Positions 18,650-27,476 of a stretch of DNA of 64,000 bases are shown here, piece by piece; position 1 is the first letter of the stretch, and each line of letters begins with the position of its first letter. Source of the DNA: Herbaspirillum autotrophicum (lineage in GTDB: Bacteria; Pseudomonadota; Gammaproteobacteria; Burkholderiales; Burkholderiaceae_D). Where the stretch lies: positions 186,001 through 250,000 of the forward strand of contig NZ_LFLS01000003.1 of assembly GCF_001189915.1 (NCBI RefSeq), read 5' to 3'. The translations under genes were made by a program, and so were the position numbers. The notes under the pieces were generated by a model, which ran no database searches, was not told the origin of the DNA, and worked only from the letters and a program-made list of their open reading frames with translations.

Positions 18650-19534
18650 TTAGGCATATTGGACTTTCTTCTCAACATACTTGAATTGCACCACGGTCAG
18701 CAGAATCACGATCACCATCAGCACCACCGACTGCGCTGCGGCGCTGCCGAGGTCGCCGCCTTTGAAACCGTCGCTGAATACCTTGTAGACCAAGATTTCC
18801 GTATCCTTGCCGGGACCGCCATGGGTCGTCGCTTCGACGATGGCAAACGTATCGAAGAAGGCATACACAATGTTGACCACCATCAGGAAGAAGGTGGTCG
18901 GCGAAATCATCGGGAAGATGATCGTGAAGAAACGCTTGACCGGACCGGCACCATCAATGGCAGCAGCCTCGATCAGCGATTTCGGAATCGATTGCAGGCC
19001 GGCCAGGAAGAACAGGAAGTTGTAGCTGATTTGTTTCCAGATCGCGGCAATCACGATCAGCGTCATGGCCTGATTGCCGTTGATCATATAGTTCCAGTTG
19101 ATGCCGAGCCAGGCCAGCACGTGCGAGATCAGCCCCAGTGAAGGGCTCAGCAAAAACATCCACAGTACGCCGACCACTACCGGCGACACCGCGTACGGCC
19201 AGATCAGAAAGGTCTTGTAGATTGCCGCCCCCTTGACGACGCGATCGGCGAACACCGCCAGAATCAGCGCCAGTACCATCCCGCCCGCCGCCACCAGCAC
19301 CGAGAAAATCGCGGTAGTCTGGAATGCCTCCAGATAAGTCGGATCGCTGAACAACGTGATGAAATTGTCAAACCAGACGAATTCGGAATAGCCGCCGAAA
19401 GCGTCTTGCAGCAGCACGGACTGGTACAAGGCTTGCGCCGCCGGCCAGAAGAAAAACAAAATGGTGATCAGGATCTGCGGCGCAACCAGCGCGTACGGCA
19501 GCCATGAAGAAGTGAAGCGGGCGCGTTTTTCCAC
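18650..19534 (-). CDS. ugpA: Glycerol-3-phosphate ABC transporter permease
   Basis: 294 residues with six predicted helices. It uses a GTG start at 19534, preceded at a long distance by AGGGA. The sequence starts MEKRARFTSSWLPYALVAPQ, typical of UgpA. The EAA loop is near 200-220 (SLIEAAAIDGAGPVKRFFTI). It follows ugpB after a 204-bp gap that holds a stem-loop, so it may be made at a lower level than the binding protein. Confidence 0.92.
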   Translation of the reverse strand: MEKRARFTSSWLPYALVAPQILITILFFFWPAAQALYQSVLLQDAFGGYSEFVWFDNFITLFSDPTYLEAFQTTAIFSVLVAAGGMVLALILAVFADRVVKGAAIYKTFLIWPYAVSPVVVGVLWMFLLSPSLGLISHVLAWLGINWNYMINGNQAMTLIVIAAIWKQISYNFLFFLAGLQSIPKSLIEAAAIDGAGPVKRFFTIIFPMISPTTFFLMVVNIVYAFFDTFAIVEATTHGGPGKDTEILVYKVFSDGFKGGDLGSAAAQSVVLMVIVILLTVVQFKYVEKKVQYA

Positions 19535-19640
19535 GATAGCTTATGTCCCTGAAAGCGATGCGGACCAAGGATGATTGAAAACGATTACATCCCGCATCGT
19601 TGAATTTACTGAAAGATCGCCTGGCGACTGAAAACACGGC

Positions 19641-19659
19641 GCCCCGGAAAGACCGGGGC
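19641..19659. terminator. Stem-loop between ugpB and ugpA
   Basis: GCCCCGG pairs with CCGGGGC around loop AAAGA. There is no proper T run. Such hairpins after a binding-protein gene commonly stabilise its mRNA or stop part of the transcripts, which would explain excess of UgpB over the membrane parts. Confidence 0.5.
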
Positions 19660-19738
19660 TGCGTGCTTTACCATCGCTGACTGAAACTGCATTCCTGTCC
19701 AACCGCAAGCGGATGCAAGAACACCGTTCCGCCGGTTT

Positions 19739-21046
19739 TTATTTGTTGGCTTTCTCGAAACGTACCAGCAATTCGTCACCGCGCCGGGTGGCATTGTCGA
19801 GTGCTTCCTTGGGCGTCTTCTTGCCGGTCCAGACGTTTTCCAACTCTTCATCGATCACGGTACGGATCTGGGCATAGTTGCCCAGGCGAATGCCGCGCGA
19901 TTTGTCCGTGGTCTTGACGATCATCTGCTTCACGGCAACGTCGGTCCCTGGATTGCGGTCATAGAATCCGGACGTCCGGGTGATGTCATAAGCCGCCTTG
20001 GTCACTGGCAGGTAGCCGGTTTCCTGATGCCACTTGGCTTGTACTTCGGGCTTGGACAAGTAAGTGAAGAATTTCGCCACGCCCTTGTATTCATCAGCCT
20101 TCTTGCCGCCCATGGTCCACAGCGAGGCGCCGCCGATGATGGTGTTTTGCGGTGCGCCTGCTACATCGCTGTAGTAAGGCAACGGTGCTGCGCCAAACTT
20201 GAACTTGGCGTTCTTGCGAATATCGGCGTAAGCGGAAGACGAGCCGGTGATGATCGCGCACTCGCCTGCATTGAACTTGGCGTTGGCTTCGTCCTTGCGG
20301 CCGGCATAGACAAAGTAACCTTGCCTGGCCCAGTTGGACAGATTTTCAATGTGACGCACTTGCAGCGGGCCATTGATTTTCAGACGCGCATCAAGGCCGC
20401 CAAAACCGTTGTTCTTGCTGGCTGACTCGGTGTTGTGCCAGGCCGAAAATGATTCCAGATGCACCCACGATTGCCAGGTGGTGGTGTAAGGACAGGAAAT
20501 ACCGCTGGCCTTCATCTTGGCGGCCATGCCGACGAAATCCTGCCAGGTCGCTGGCGGCTTGTTCGGGTCCAGACCGGCTTTGACGAACAGGTCCTTGTTA
20601 TAGAACATGATCGTCGTCGAACTGTTGAACGGGAAGGACATCAAGCCCCTGGCGGTCGAATAATAACCAGCGACGGCTGGCACGTAGGCATTCTGATCGA
20701 CCTTCTCGCCGGCTTGCTGCATGACTTCGTAGAACGGTTTGATCGCACCCTTGGAGTACATCATGGTGGCGGTGCCGACTTCAAAGACCTGCAGGATATC
20801 GGGCGCATTGCCGGCGCGATAAGCGGCGGTTGCGGCGGCCATCGACTCGTCATAGGTCCCCTTGTAGACCGGGATCACCTTGTAGTCAGATTGGCTTTTA
20901 TTGAATTCGTCGGCCATGGCATTGACGCGCTCGCCAAGGGCGCCAGTCATCGAATGCCACCAGGAAATTTCGGTGACGGCCCAGGCCGGGGTGGTCATGG
21001 TTGCCAGCAGTGCTGTAACAGCGCAGGCTTTGAAATGCAATTTCAT
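19739..21046 (-). CDS. ugpB: Glycerol-3-phosphate-binding periplasmic protein
   Basis: 435 residues with a signal peptide ending near AWA at about 24. It is a CUT1 solute-binding protein: EISWWHSMTGALGERVNAMA at the mature start, and YSKGAIKPFYEV and SFPFNSSTTIMFYNKD in the ligand lobes match UgpB. GAAGGA lies 9 nt before ATG 21046. It is first in the leftward ugp operon and has a Pho-box-like sequence about 47 bp upstream. Confidence 0.93.
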   Translation of the reverse strand: MKLHFKACAVTALLATMTTPAWAVTEISWWHSMTGALGERVNAMADEFNKSQSDYKVIPVYKGTYDESMAAATAAYRAGNAPDILQVFEVGTATMMYSKGAIKPFYEVMQQAGEKVDQNAYVPAVAGYYSTARGLMSFPFNSSTTIMFYNKDLFVKAGLDPNKPPATWQDFVGMAAKMKASGISCPYTTTWQSWVHLESFSAWHNTESASKNNGFGGLDARLKINGPLQVRHIENLSNWARQGYFVYAGRKDEANAKFNAGECAIITGSSSAYADIRKNAKFKFGAAPLPYYSDVAGAPQNTIIGGASLWTMGGKKADEYKGVAKFFTYLSKPEVQAKWHQETGYLPVTKAAYDITRTSGFYDRNPGTDVAVKQMIVKTTDKSRGIRLGNYAQIRTVIDEELENVWTGKKTPKEALDNATRRGDELLVRFEKANK

Positions 21047-21361
21047 AAGGGTGATCCTTCCGAAAAAAGGTGCCCGATGCTATCAAGCCAATGTGACTGT
21101 TTCATTACATCTGCGGTACGTCAGGATGGCGTCAGGAAACCAGGAAAAATGACAGGTAAACCTTATTGCTCAATCAACATGAAACGCTTGCGCCGCGCCT
21201 CGCACGGCGCCGCCGGCGATGCGAAAACATCGCTAACATTACCATGTTCAGTGTCGTTGGCAACAACAGAATTTACGCTGCGCATTGGCAGCATGACCAC
21301 CCTGCCTGCAGCATGTCGTGTCCTTTCTGACAGCATCGCCGGCATATATGACCGACGCCTT
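21047..21361. other. Intergenic region upstream of ugpB
   Basis: 315 bases between the end of the ars operon and ugpB. It holds the leftward ugp promoter with the Pho-box-like site at 21093-21110. The rest, about 21120-21361, shows no gene or clear terminator for arsH. Confidence 0.5.
21093..21110 (-). promoter_or_regulatory. Pho-box-like site upstream of ugpB
   Basis: On the minus strand ATGTAAT-GAAA-CAGTCAC matches the CTGTCAT-N4-CTGTCAC Pho-box direct repeat at 5 of 7 and 6 of 7 positions with the correct 4-bp A-rich spacer. It is about 47 bp before the ugpB start, fitting PhoB activation under phosphate limitation as known for ugp. Confidence 0.5.
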
Positions 21362-22084
21362 TCAAATTGCCGTCTGATTGACTCGCAACGTCAGTTGTCC
21401 GGCGCTCTCGCGCCGTTCACTGTAACGGTCGGTCAGCCATGGCGAGACATCGCGCGTCAGCACGGTGAACTTGTACAGTTCTTCCATGACATCGACCACC
21501 CGTTCATAGTATGCCGAAGGTTTCATCCGGCCGGCCTCATCGAATTCCTGAAAGGCCTTGGCCACGGAAGATTGATTCGGTATGGTCAGCATCCGCATCC
21601 AGCGTCCGAGAATGCGCATCTGATTGACCGCATTGAATGACTGCGAACCACCGGACACTTCCATCACCGCCAGCGTTTTACCCTGAGTCGGACGGAGCGC
21701 GCCGGCGGCCAGCGGAATCCAGTCGATCTGCGCCTTCATGATGCCGCTCAGCGCACCGTGGCGTTCCGGCGAAGTCCACACCATACCTTCCGACCACTGC
21801 GCCAGTTGCCGCAATTCCTGCACCTTGGGATGCGTCTCCGGTTCGCCATCGGGGAGCGGCAAGCCGCGCGGGTCGAATATTTTCACGTCACCACCCATCG
21901 CTGACAGCAGACGAGCTGCTTCCAGTGTCAGCAAACGGCTATAGGAACGCTCGCGCAGTGATCCGTACAACAACAGAAACCGGGGTGCATGCGCAGCCCG
22001 GCCGACCATGCGGAAGTCGGCGGTGGCAGCCGGTTGCAACAGGGCGGCCTCGACATTGGGCAAATCAGGAAGGGAGCGTGACAC
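21362..22084 (-). CDS. arsH: ArsH NADPH-dependent FMN oxidoreductase
   Basis: 240 residues. The GTG at 22084 is chosen because GGAGG lies 6 nt upstream; the frame is open further up but overlaps arsC more. It is a flavodoxin-like NADPH:FMN reductase with [15 protein letters not shown] near 39-53 (FMN phosphate loop) and [20 protein letters not shown] near 105-124, hallmarks of ArsH. ArsH oxidises trivalent organoarsenicals and confers their resistance. It is last in the ars operon and overlaps arsC by 20 bp. Confidence 0.9.
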   Translation of the reverse strand: MSRSLPDLPNVEAALLQPAATADFRMVGRAAHAPRFLLLYGSLRERSYSRLLTLEAARLLSAMGGDVKIFDPRGLPLPDGEPETHPKVQELRQLAQWSEGMVWTSPERHGALSGIMKAQIDWIPLAAGALRPTQGKTLAVMEVSGGSQSFNAVNQMRILGRWMRMLTIPNQSSVAKAFQEFDEAGRMKPSAYYERVVDVMEELYKFTVLTRDVSPWLTDRYSERRESAGQLTLRVNQTAI

Positions 22085-22496
22085 GACGGCCCTCCGCATT
22101 GATGACGATGTCACCGTCCTCTTTGATGAAGGGACCTTGCTGCGGCCTGGTCAGGATATCCAGCACCAGTTCCGATGGCCGGCATAGTCTGGTGCCGTTG
22201 GCGGTCACCACAAACGGCCGGTTGATCAGGATCGGATGCGCCAGCATCGCGTCGAGCAAAAGTTCATCACTCAATTGCGGATTATCCAGACCGAGTTCGG
22301 CATACGGCGAGCCCTTTTCCCGGATCGCCTGGCGTACCGTCAGGCCGGCATCCCTGATCATGCCGAGCAGTGTTTCGCGGGATGGCGGGTGCTGCAGATA
22401 TTCGATGATTTCCGGTTCATCGCCGGTATTGCGGATCAGCGCCAGCGTATTGCGCGAAGTGCCGCAGGCGGGATTGTGATAGATCGTGACGGGCAT
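22065..22496 (-). CDS. arsC: Glutaredoxin-dependent arsenate reductase
   Basis: 143 residues. It reduces arsenate to arsenite using glutathione and glutaredoxin. The N-terminus [18 protein letters not shown] carries the catalytic Cys11, and the Arg cluster follows (IREKGSPY and [10 protein letters not shown] near 80-90). ATG 22496 has AAGGAG 8 nt upstream. It lies between the arsenite exporter and arsH in one operon. Confidence 0.93.
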   Translation of the reverse strand: MPVTIYHNPACGTSRNTLALIRNTGDEPEIIEYLQHPPSRETLLGMIRDAGLTVRQAIREKGSPYAELGLDNPQLSDELLLDAMLAHPILINRPFVVTANGTRLCRPSELVLDILTRPQQGPFIKEDGDIVINAEGRRVTLPS

Positions 22497-22553
22497 GATA
22501 TCGGCTCCTTGCCAAAGTAATCGGGTATTCTTCATCAGCGCATGGAAAACAAT

Positions 22554-23621
22554 TCAGGAGGTTCGCTCATACCATCCTTGCGTGCGATTGACGACGCTGA
22601 CCACCAGCAGCATGACCGGCACCTCGATCAAGACCCCGACCACGGTCGCCAGAGCGGCGCCGGATTCGAAGCCGAACAAGCTGATCGCCGCCGCGACCGC
22701 CAGTTCAAAGAAATTGGAAGCGCCGATCAGGGCCGACGGACAGGCAACCGCATGTTTTTCACCGACCACGCGATTGAGCCAATAGGCCAACGCCGAATTG
22801 AAAAACACCTGAATCAGGATTGGCACCGCCAGCAAGGCAATCACCATTGGCTGTTTGATGATGGCATCGCCCTGAAATGCGAACAGCAACACCAGCATCA
22901 GCAGCAGCGCCGCAACCGACCACGGTTGAATCCGGGTCGCCGCGCGTTCGAATGCCGGTTGGCCGCGCCGCAGCAACAGACGGCGCCAGAGTTGCGCGAT
23001 GATCACCGGTACCACAATGTACAAGCCCACCGAAGTCAGCAATGTAGCCCACGGCACCGTGATACTCGACACGCCGAGCAGCAGCGCCACCAGCGGCGCA
23101 AACGCAAACACCATGATCAAGTCATTGAGCGCCACTTGCGACAGCGTGAAATACGGATCACCACCCGTCAACCGGCTCCAGACAAATACCATCGCCGTGC
23201 AGGGCGCAGCGGCCAGCAGAATCAGACCGGCCACATACGAATCCAATTGCGCCGCTGGCAGATACGGTGCGAACCAGTGGCGAATGAACAACCAGCCGAG
23301 CAAAGCCATTGAAAACGGCTTGACCGCCCAATTGATGAACAGCGTTACGCCAATGCCGCGCACATGACCTCTGATCTGATTCCATGCCGCAAAATCGATC
23401 TTCAGCAACATCGGAATGATCATGACCCAGATCAGCACGCCGACCGGCAAATTCACTTTGGCAATGTCCAGACCGCCAATCAATTTGACACTGGCGGGAA
23501 AGGCTTGCCCTGCCGCCACGCCAATCACGATACATATGCCGACCCACACCGTCAGATAGCGCTCGAATACATTCAGCGATGCTGCGGAGGATTTTCCGGC
23601 GCTTGCAGAGGGAGCGCACAT
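22554..23621 (-). CDS. arsB: ACR3-family arsenite efflux permease
   Basis: 355 residues with about 10 membrane segments. ACR3 (not ArsB) family: VNLPVGVLIWVMIIPMLLKID near 56-76 and AAPCTAMVFVWSRLTGGD with the essential Cys, plus ALNDLIMVFAF and IGASNFFELAVAAAISLFG. It pumps arsenite out of the cytoplasm. ATG 23621 overlaps arsR only slightly; an earlier ATG (23657) would overlap it by over 30 bp. Gene symbol acr3 is equally used. Confidence 0.92.
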   Translation of the reverse strand: MCAPSASAGKSSAASLNVFERYLTVWVGICIVIGVAAGQAFPASVKLIGGLDIAKVNLPVGVLIWVMIIPMLLKIDFAAWNQIRGHVRGIGVTLFINWAVKPFSMALLGWLFIRHWFAPYLPAAQLDSYVAGLILLAAAPCTAMVFVWSRLTGGDPYFTLSQVALNDLIMVFAFAPLVALLLGVSSITVPWATLLTSVGLYIVVPVIIAQLWRRLLLRRGQPAFERAATRIQPWSVAALLLMLVLLFAFQGDAIIKQPMVIALLAVPILIQVFFNSALAYWLNRVVGEKHAVACPSALIGASNFFELAVAAAISLFGFESGAALATVVGVLIEVPVMLLVVSVVNRTQGWYERTS

Positions 23622-23623
23622 GG

Positions 23624-23962
23624 CTACTTGACACTGCTGACGGATGGCGAACAGCATTCCTGCAACGGCGAGCAGGGATTACCGCCACAACAGTTTTCGG
23701 TAAGAAACGCAATCAGTCCGTTCATGGTGTCGAAGTTGGCGGCATAAATCACGAAGCGTCCGGCCTGACGCGACGTCACCAGTTGTGCATGCGACAGTTC
23801 CTTCAAATGGAACGACAAGGCCGACGGCGCCACCGCCAACTGCTCGGCGATCTTGCTGGCCGCCATCCCTTCGGGTCCGCATTGCACCAGCAGACGGAAT
23901 ACTGCAAGCCGCGATTCTTGCGCCAGTGCCGCCAATACGGCCAGAGTGTCTTTGGTTTGCAT
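23624..23962 (-). CDS. arsR: ArsR arsenite-sensing repressor, C-terminal-cysteine type
   Basis: 112 residues from ATG 23962, with GGAGG 6 nt upstream. Winged helix about 5-80 (ASKIAEQLAVAPSALSFHLKEL is the recognition region). The classical ELCVCDL arsenic site of the third helix is missing; instead the tail carries Cys91, Cys92, Cys97, Cys103 and Cys104. This matches the alternative arsenic site known for the Acidithiobacillus ferrooxidans ArsR. It leads the arsR-acr3-arsC-arsH operon and should repress it through the palindrome just upstream. Confidence 0.93.
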   Translation of the reverse strand: MQTKDTLAVLAALAQESRLAVFRLLVQCGPEGMAASKIAEQLAVAPSALSFHLKELSHAQLVTSRQAGRFVIYAANFDTMNGLIAFLTENCCGGNPCSPLQECCSPSVSSVK

Positions 23963-23977
23963 CAACTGCCTCCGATT

Positions 23978-24005
23978 ATTTCAATAATTCAATTATTATT
24001 GAAAT
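23978..24005. promoter_or_regulatory. ArsR operator (long inverted repeat)
   Basis: ATTTCAATAAT and ATTATTGAAAT form a perfect 11-bp inverted repeat around the 6-bp spacer TCAATT. It starts 15 bp upstream of the arsR ATG, in the divergent region shared with the DMT transporter gene, so one bound ArsR dimer could govern both. Confidence 0.75.
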
Positions 24006-24102
24006 GACGAATTTTTTCAAGCACGGATTTTTATAAGCGCCGCGCAGTATCATTCACCATCTCGCCGGCATCCGGCGTCAATCCACCCCGAAGCCGAATT
24101 TC

Positions 24103-25152
24103 ATGAAACATTTCAATCAGGCAATGCACCCCGGCATCAAGGCCGCGCTGCTGGCAGCGCTGTTATTCGGCGCCGCCACGCCGCTGGCCAAACCGCTGCT
24201 GAGCGGCAATTCGCCGTGGCTGATTGCCGGCTTGCTGTACCTCGGCTCCGGACTCGGACTGACATTGTTGCGCCGCTTGCGCCCCGGCCCCAAGGTCGTG
24301 TTACCGCGCGCCGAGTTGCGCTGGTTTGCCGGCGCCGTCACTTGCGGCGGCATCATTGCCCCCGTCTTGCTGATGTTCGGCCTGACCCATATGGCCGCCG
24401 CCGATGCTTCGTTGCTGCTCAATGCCGAAGGCGTCTTCACGGCGCTGCTGGCGTGGTTTGCCTTCAAGGAAAATGTGGACAAGCGCATCGTCTGCGGCAT
24501 GCTGGCGATTGTTGCCGGTGCTGCCATTCTGAGCTGGCCCGATACGCTTGAACTGCAACGCTTGTGGCCGTCACTGGCGGTGCTCGGCGCCTGTCTGGCG
24601 TGGGGCCTCGACAATAATCTGACACGCAAGGTCTCGCTCAACGACGCCTCATGGATCGCCGCCGTCAAAGGTCTGGTGGCCGGCGGCACCAACCTGGGCC
24701 TGGCGCTGTTGCTGGGCGCCCATCTGCCATCGTGGCCGGTCATCGGCGGCGCAATGACCATCGGCTTTCTGGCGTATGGCGTCAGTCTCACCCTGTTTAT
24801 CGTGGCCTTGCGTCATCTCGGCACGGCCCGCACCGGCGCCTACTTTTCAGTGGCGCCATTTTTCGGCGCACTGCTGGCAGTGGTCATGGGCGAACCGATG
24901 ACCTTGCCCCTGCTGGCGGCCGGCGCCCTGATGGCCTTCGGTATCTGGCTGCACCTGTCGGAACGCCACGAACATCTGCACCGGCATGAACCGATGGAGC
25001 ATGAGCATGAACATACCCACGATGCACATCATGATCATGCACATCCGTGGCCGACAGCTCCCGGCACCCGCCACAACCATGCCCACCGGCATGCGCCACT
25101 GGAGCATGCGCACAGTCACTTCCCTGACATGCACCACCGCCATCAACATTGA
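24103..25152 (+). CDS. DMT/EamA-family transporter with histidine-rich C-terminal tail
   Basis: 349 residues. Residues 1-285 are an EamA-type drug/metabolite transporter with 10 predicted helices in two repeats (SLLLNAEGVFTALLAWFAFKE in the first, GTARTGAYFSVAPFFGALLA in the second). Residues after about 288 form a hydrophilic tail unusually rich in His, mostly in HEH, HDH, HAH and HNH runs. It is divergent from arsR with only 140 bp between, containing the ArsR operator. His-rich tails often buffer or sense Zn, Ni or Co, so a metal-related export role is possible; no substrate is known from sequence. Confidence 0.8.
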   Translation: MKHFNQAMHPGIKAALLAALLFGAATPLAKPLLSGNSPWLIAGLLYLGSGLGLTLLRRLRPGPKVVLPRAELRWFAGAVTCGGIIAPVLLMFGLTHMAAADASLLLNAEGVFTALLAWFAFKENVDKRIVCGMLAIVAGAAILSWPDTLELQRLWPSLAVLGACLAWGLDNNLTRKVSLNDASWIAAVKGLVAGGTNLGLALLLGAHLPSWPVIGGAMTIGFLAYGVSLTLFIVALRHLGTARTGAYFSVAPFFGALLAVVMGEPMTLPLLAAGALMAFGIWLHLSERHEHLHRHEPMEHEHEHTHDAHHDHAHPWPTAPGTRHNHAHRHAPLEHAHSHFPDMHHRHQH

Positions 25153-25165
25153 TGTGCGCGTGATT

Positions 25166-25194
25166 CAGGCCGGCAGCCCACTGCTGCCGGCCTG
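25166..25194 (+). terminator. Stem-loop after the DMT transporter gene
   Basis: CAGGCCGGCAG pairs perfectly with CTGCCGGCCTG around a 7-nt loop, 14 bp after the stop. The following AAATTTCATTTCC is only partly T-rich. Confidence 0.6.
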
Positions 25195-25353
25195 AAATTT
25201 CATTTCCTGATTCTGCCGCCGCAATTTACAATTCAGCCCCCCGCGATGTTACATGCCGACACGCGGAGCGGTGAATGGCATTGGTATCTCATGACGATGC
25301 AGATTCGTTTTGTATCAAGCCGGTATTTTTAAAATTGAAAAACAGGAAATGAA

Positions 25354-25677
25354 ATGATTGTGATCTGGAAGGGTTGGGGATTGTTGGTATTGGTCATTGC
25401 ACTGGTGGTCAGCCTGGCAACCATGATGTTGCTGGCAACGTTGGGCGTGGCGCATGGTTTCGGTCCGGCCCTCGGCGCGATACTGTCGGCAGTGGCGATC
25501 TGGGTGGTCGGCAACAAACTCAATTCGCCGCTCAAGAATCGCGTGCTGGTCGATCAGAATACCGGCGCCGAAGTCATCCTGAAGCCCGAGCACTCCCTGT
25601 TCTTCATCAAGATGCAATACTGGGCTTTCATCGTCGGCGCCTTCGGTCTGTTCATGCTGGCCGGCGCATTCTCGTAA
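25354..25677 (+). CDS. Small conserved-looking membrane protein
   Basis: 107 residues, not assigned to a family. Two N-terminal hydrophobic segments (about 5-30 and 36-53) and one C-terminal (about 86-106) flank a polar loop LNSPLKNRVLVDQNTGAEV. The gene is preceded by ACAGGAA near the start. It stands alone between the DMT transporter and the TOBE gene. No function can be read. Confidence 0.6.
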   Translation: MIVIWKGWGLLVLVIALVVSLATMMLLATLGVAHGFGPALGAILSAVAIWVVGNKLNSPLKNRVLVDQNTGAEVILKPEHSLFFIKMQYWAFIVGAFGLFMLAGAFS

Positions 25678-25801
25678 TTGCACGAGATTGCCGGCACTGG
25701 GCGCGGGCGCGTGCTTCGTCTATACTGATCCGGCCGTTTCCGGTGCCCCGCCGCACCGGAAACGCTTGCCCTCCGCATTCCACCCCATTCAGAGAGTGAC
25801 C

Positions 25802-26230
25802 ATGAAAACCAGCGCCCGCAATCAGTTTTCCGGCAAAGTCAGCAACATCAAGACCGGCGCCGTCAACGATGAAATCGAAATCGAATTGCCCGGCGGCGAC
25901 AAGCTGATCGCCATCATTACCCACGAAAGCACCAAACATCTCGGCCTGCAAAACGGCAGCACCGCGATTGCCCTGATCAAGGCGCCATGGGTGATCGTCG
26001 CCACCAACGACAGCGGCATCAAACTGTCGGCCCGCAATCAGCTCGCCGGCACCGTCAGCAAACTGCGACTGGGCGCGGTCAATGCCGAAGTGGTGATTCA
26101 ACTGAGCGGCGGCAATCAGGTATGCGCCATCATCACGCTCGACAGCGTGAACGACCTCGGTCTGGCCGAAGGCAAACCCGCCACCGCCATTTTCAAGGCA
26201 TCACACGTGATTGTCGGCGTGCCGGCCTGA
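25802..26230 (+). CDS. Molybdenum-pterin-binding-like di-TOBE protein
   Basis: 142 residues forming two tandem TOBE (Mop) domains of about 68 residues each. Both start with the near-identical SARNQ-G-V and contain L-x-x-GAVN and HVI/WVIV ends. ModG- and Mop-type proteins bind molybdate or tungstate in the cytoplasm for storage or regulation. ATG 25802 is chosen because the repeat starts there. No modABC genes are in the window, so it works with a transporter elsewhere. The next gene begins 19 bp downstream. Confidence 0.82.
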   Translation: MKTSARNQFSGKVSNIKTGAVNDEIEIELPGGDKLIAIITHESTKHLGLQNGSTAIALIKAPWVIVATNDSGIKLSARNQLAGTVSKLRLGAVNAEVVIQLSGGNQVCAIITLDSVNDLGLAEGKPATAIFKASHVIVGVPA

Positions 26231-26249
26231 GCAGTAGCGCCAATTACGC

Positions 26250-26810
26250 ATGCAAGAAATCTACCGCCACATCTGGCAGTGCCTGACGGCGGGTGCAAGC
26301 CCCGGCCAGTCGCCATTCACCATGTGGCAACTGGCCACCAACGGTGCAGACGGGGTACCGCAATTGCGCACAATCGTGTTGCGTGCCGCCGATGAAGCGC
26401 GCAACACACTGACGTTTCATACCGATATGCGCTCAGTCAAAGTGGCGGAGCTGCGCGCCGATCCGCGACTGTCCATGCTGGCAGCCGATCTGGTCAAGCT
26501 GCAACAGATCCGGCTCGAAGGCCGCGCCGAGATTTGTCCCGATGAAGCCGAACGCAGCGCCATCTGGAACAGCGCGCGGCCACATACGCTGATTCTGTAT
26601 CAGGCGCCGTTGTCACCCGGCACGCCCCTCCCCCATTCACCGCAAGCCACTGCCGTGAGCACCGGACGGCATGACGGTTACGACAATTTCTGCGTGGTCC
26701 GCGCAACGCTCAGTAAAATCGACTATCTCGATATTTCACCGGCCGGCCACCAGCGTGCGGTATTCACCCGCAGCGACAACCACTGGCAAGGCAAGCGGGT
26801 GGCACCCTGA
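26250..26810 (+). CDS. Pyridoxamine 5'-phosphate oxidase-family FMN-binding protein
   Basis: 186 residues. It has a split-barrel FMN-binding fold: QLATNGADGVPQLRTIVLR near 27-45 and the TDMRSVKVAELRADPRLSML region near 58-77 resemble the N-terminal part of PdxH-like flavoproteins. The PdxH C-terminal dimer signature is not obvious and the N-terminus is short, so it is likely a PNPOx-related oxidase of unknown substrate rather than true PdxH. It follows the TOBE gene after 19 bp on the same strand. Confidence 0.7.
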   Translation: MQEIYRHIWQCLTAGASPGQSPFTMWQLATNGADGVPQLRTIVLRAADEARNTLTFHTDMRSVKVAELRADPRLSMLAADLVKLQQIRLEGRAEICPDEAERSAIWNSARPHTLILYQAPLSPGTPLPHSPQATAVSTGRHDGYDNFCVVRATLSKIDYLDISPAGHQRAVFTRSDNHWQGKRVAP

Positions 26811-26825
26811 GCGCAGGCGCATTGC

Positions 26826-26844
26826 GTAAATGAGAATTGTTTGC
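26826..26844 (+). promoter_or_regulatory. Fur-box-like site before the FecI-type sigma gene
   Basis: GTAAATGAGAATTGTTTGC agrees with the 19-bp Fur consensus at 12 positions, including the central ATGA-AAT. It lies 38 bp before the GTG start of the sigma gene, as expected for iron repression of FecI systems. Confidence 0.5.
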
Positions 26845-26881
26845 AATAATGGCCGCATCATTTATTCAGGGTGCCCGCTTC

Positions 26882-27391
26882 GTGTCTCAATCCTCCTCGC
26901 TCAAGAAAGGCTGGCTCGCGCATTACGGGGAACTGATCGGCACCTGGGTACGGCGCACCGACAGCGTCACGCATGATGTTCAGGATGCCGTGCACGATGT
27001 CATCACCACCATGCTGAGCGGCACCACCTCCGTCATTCATCATCCGCGCGCTTATCTGCATCGCAGTGTCCGCAATCAGCTCACCGACATGCACCGCCAT
27101 GCGCAGGTTCTCGACACCGTACCGCTGCATGAACTGCAGGAAGACGAACATCCTTTGCTGTCCGATCCCGACGCCGCAGTCCGCACCGCACTATTGCTGG
27201 CCGCGCTCAAGGAAGCGTTGGCAGAACTTCCGTTAAAATGTCGCCAGGTTTTCATCTGGCATCGACTGGAAGGCTATACCCAGCAGGAGATTGCACACAA
27301 GCTCGGCATTTCGGTGAACATGGTGGAAAAATACATGATCCGCGCCGCACGCCACCTGCGCCAACGCCTGCACAGCCACGCTCCTCATTGA
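26882..27391 (+). CDS. FecI-type ECF RNA polymerase sigma factor
   Basis: 169 residues from GTG 26882. Earlier in-frame ATGs (26837, 26849) fall in or right after the Fur-box-like promoter, so the GTG is preferred. Region 2 lies around 20-80 (DVQDAVHDVITTML and RAYLHRSVRNQLTDMHR) and region 4 around 110-165 (LAELPLKCRQVFIWHRLEGY, GISVNMVEKYMIRAARHLR). It is followed by fecR- and receptor-type genes, the standard cell-surface signalling trio in which the sigma factor turns on the receptor gene when its siderophore is bound. Confidence 0.9.
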   Translation: MSQSSSLKKGWLAHYGELIGTWVRRTDSVTHDVQDAVHDVITTMLSGTTSVIHHPRAYLHRSVRNQLTDMHRHAQVLDTVPLHELQEDEHPLLSDPDAAVRTALLLAALKEALAELPLKCRQVFIWHRLEGYTQQEIAHKLGISVNMVEKYMIRAARHLRQRLHSHAPH

Positions 27392-27476
27392 TTCAGGATT
27401 TTTGCAGTCTCAAACGTCGCAGTCAGGGAGCCGAAAAAGCCTTATCCTGTCACGACGCCGATTACGCCGATTCAAC

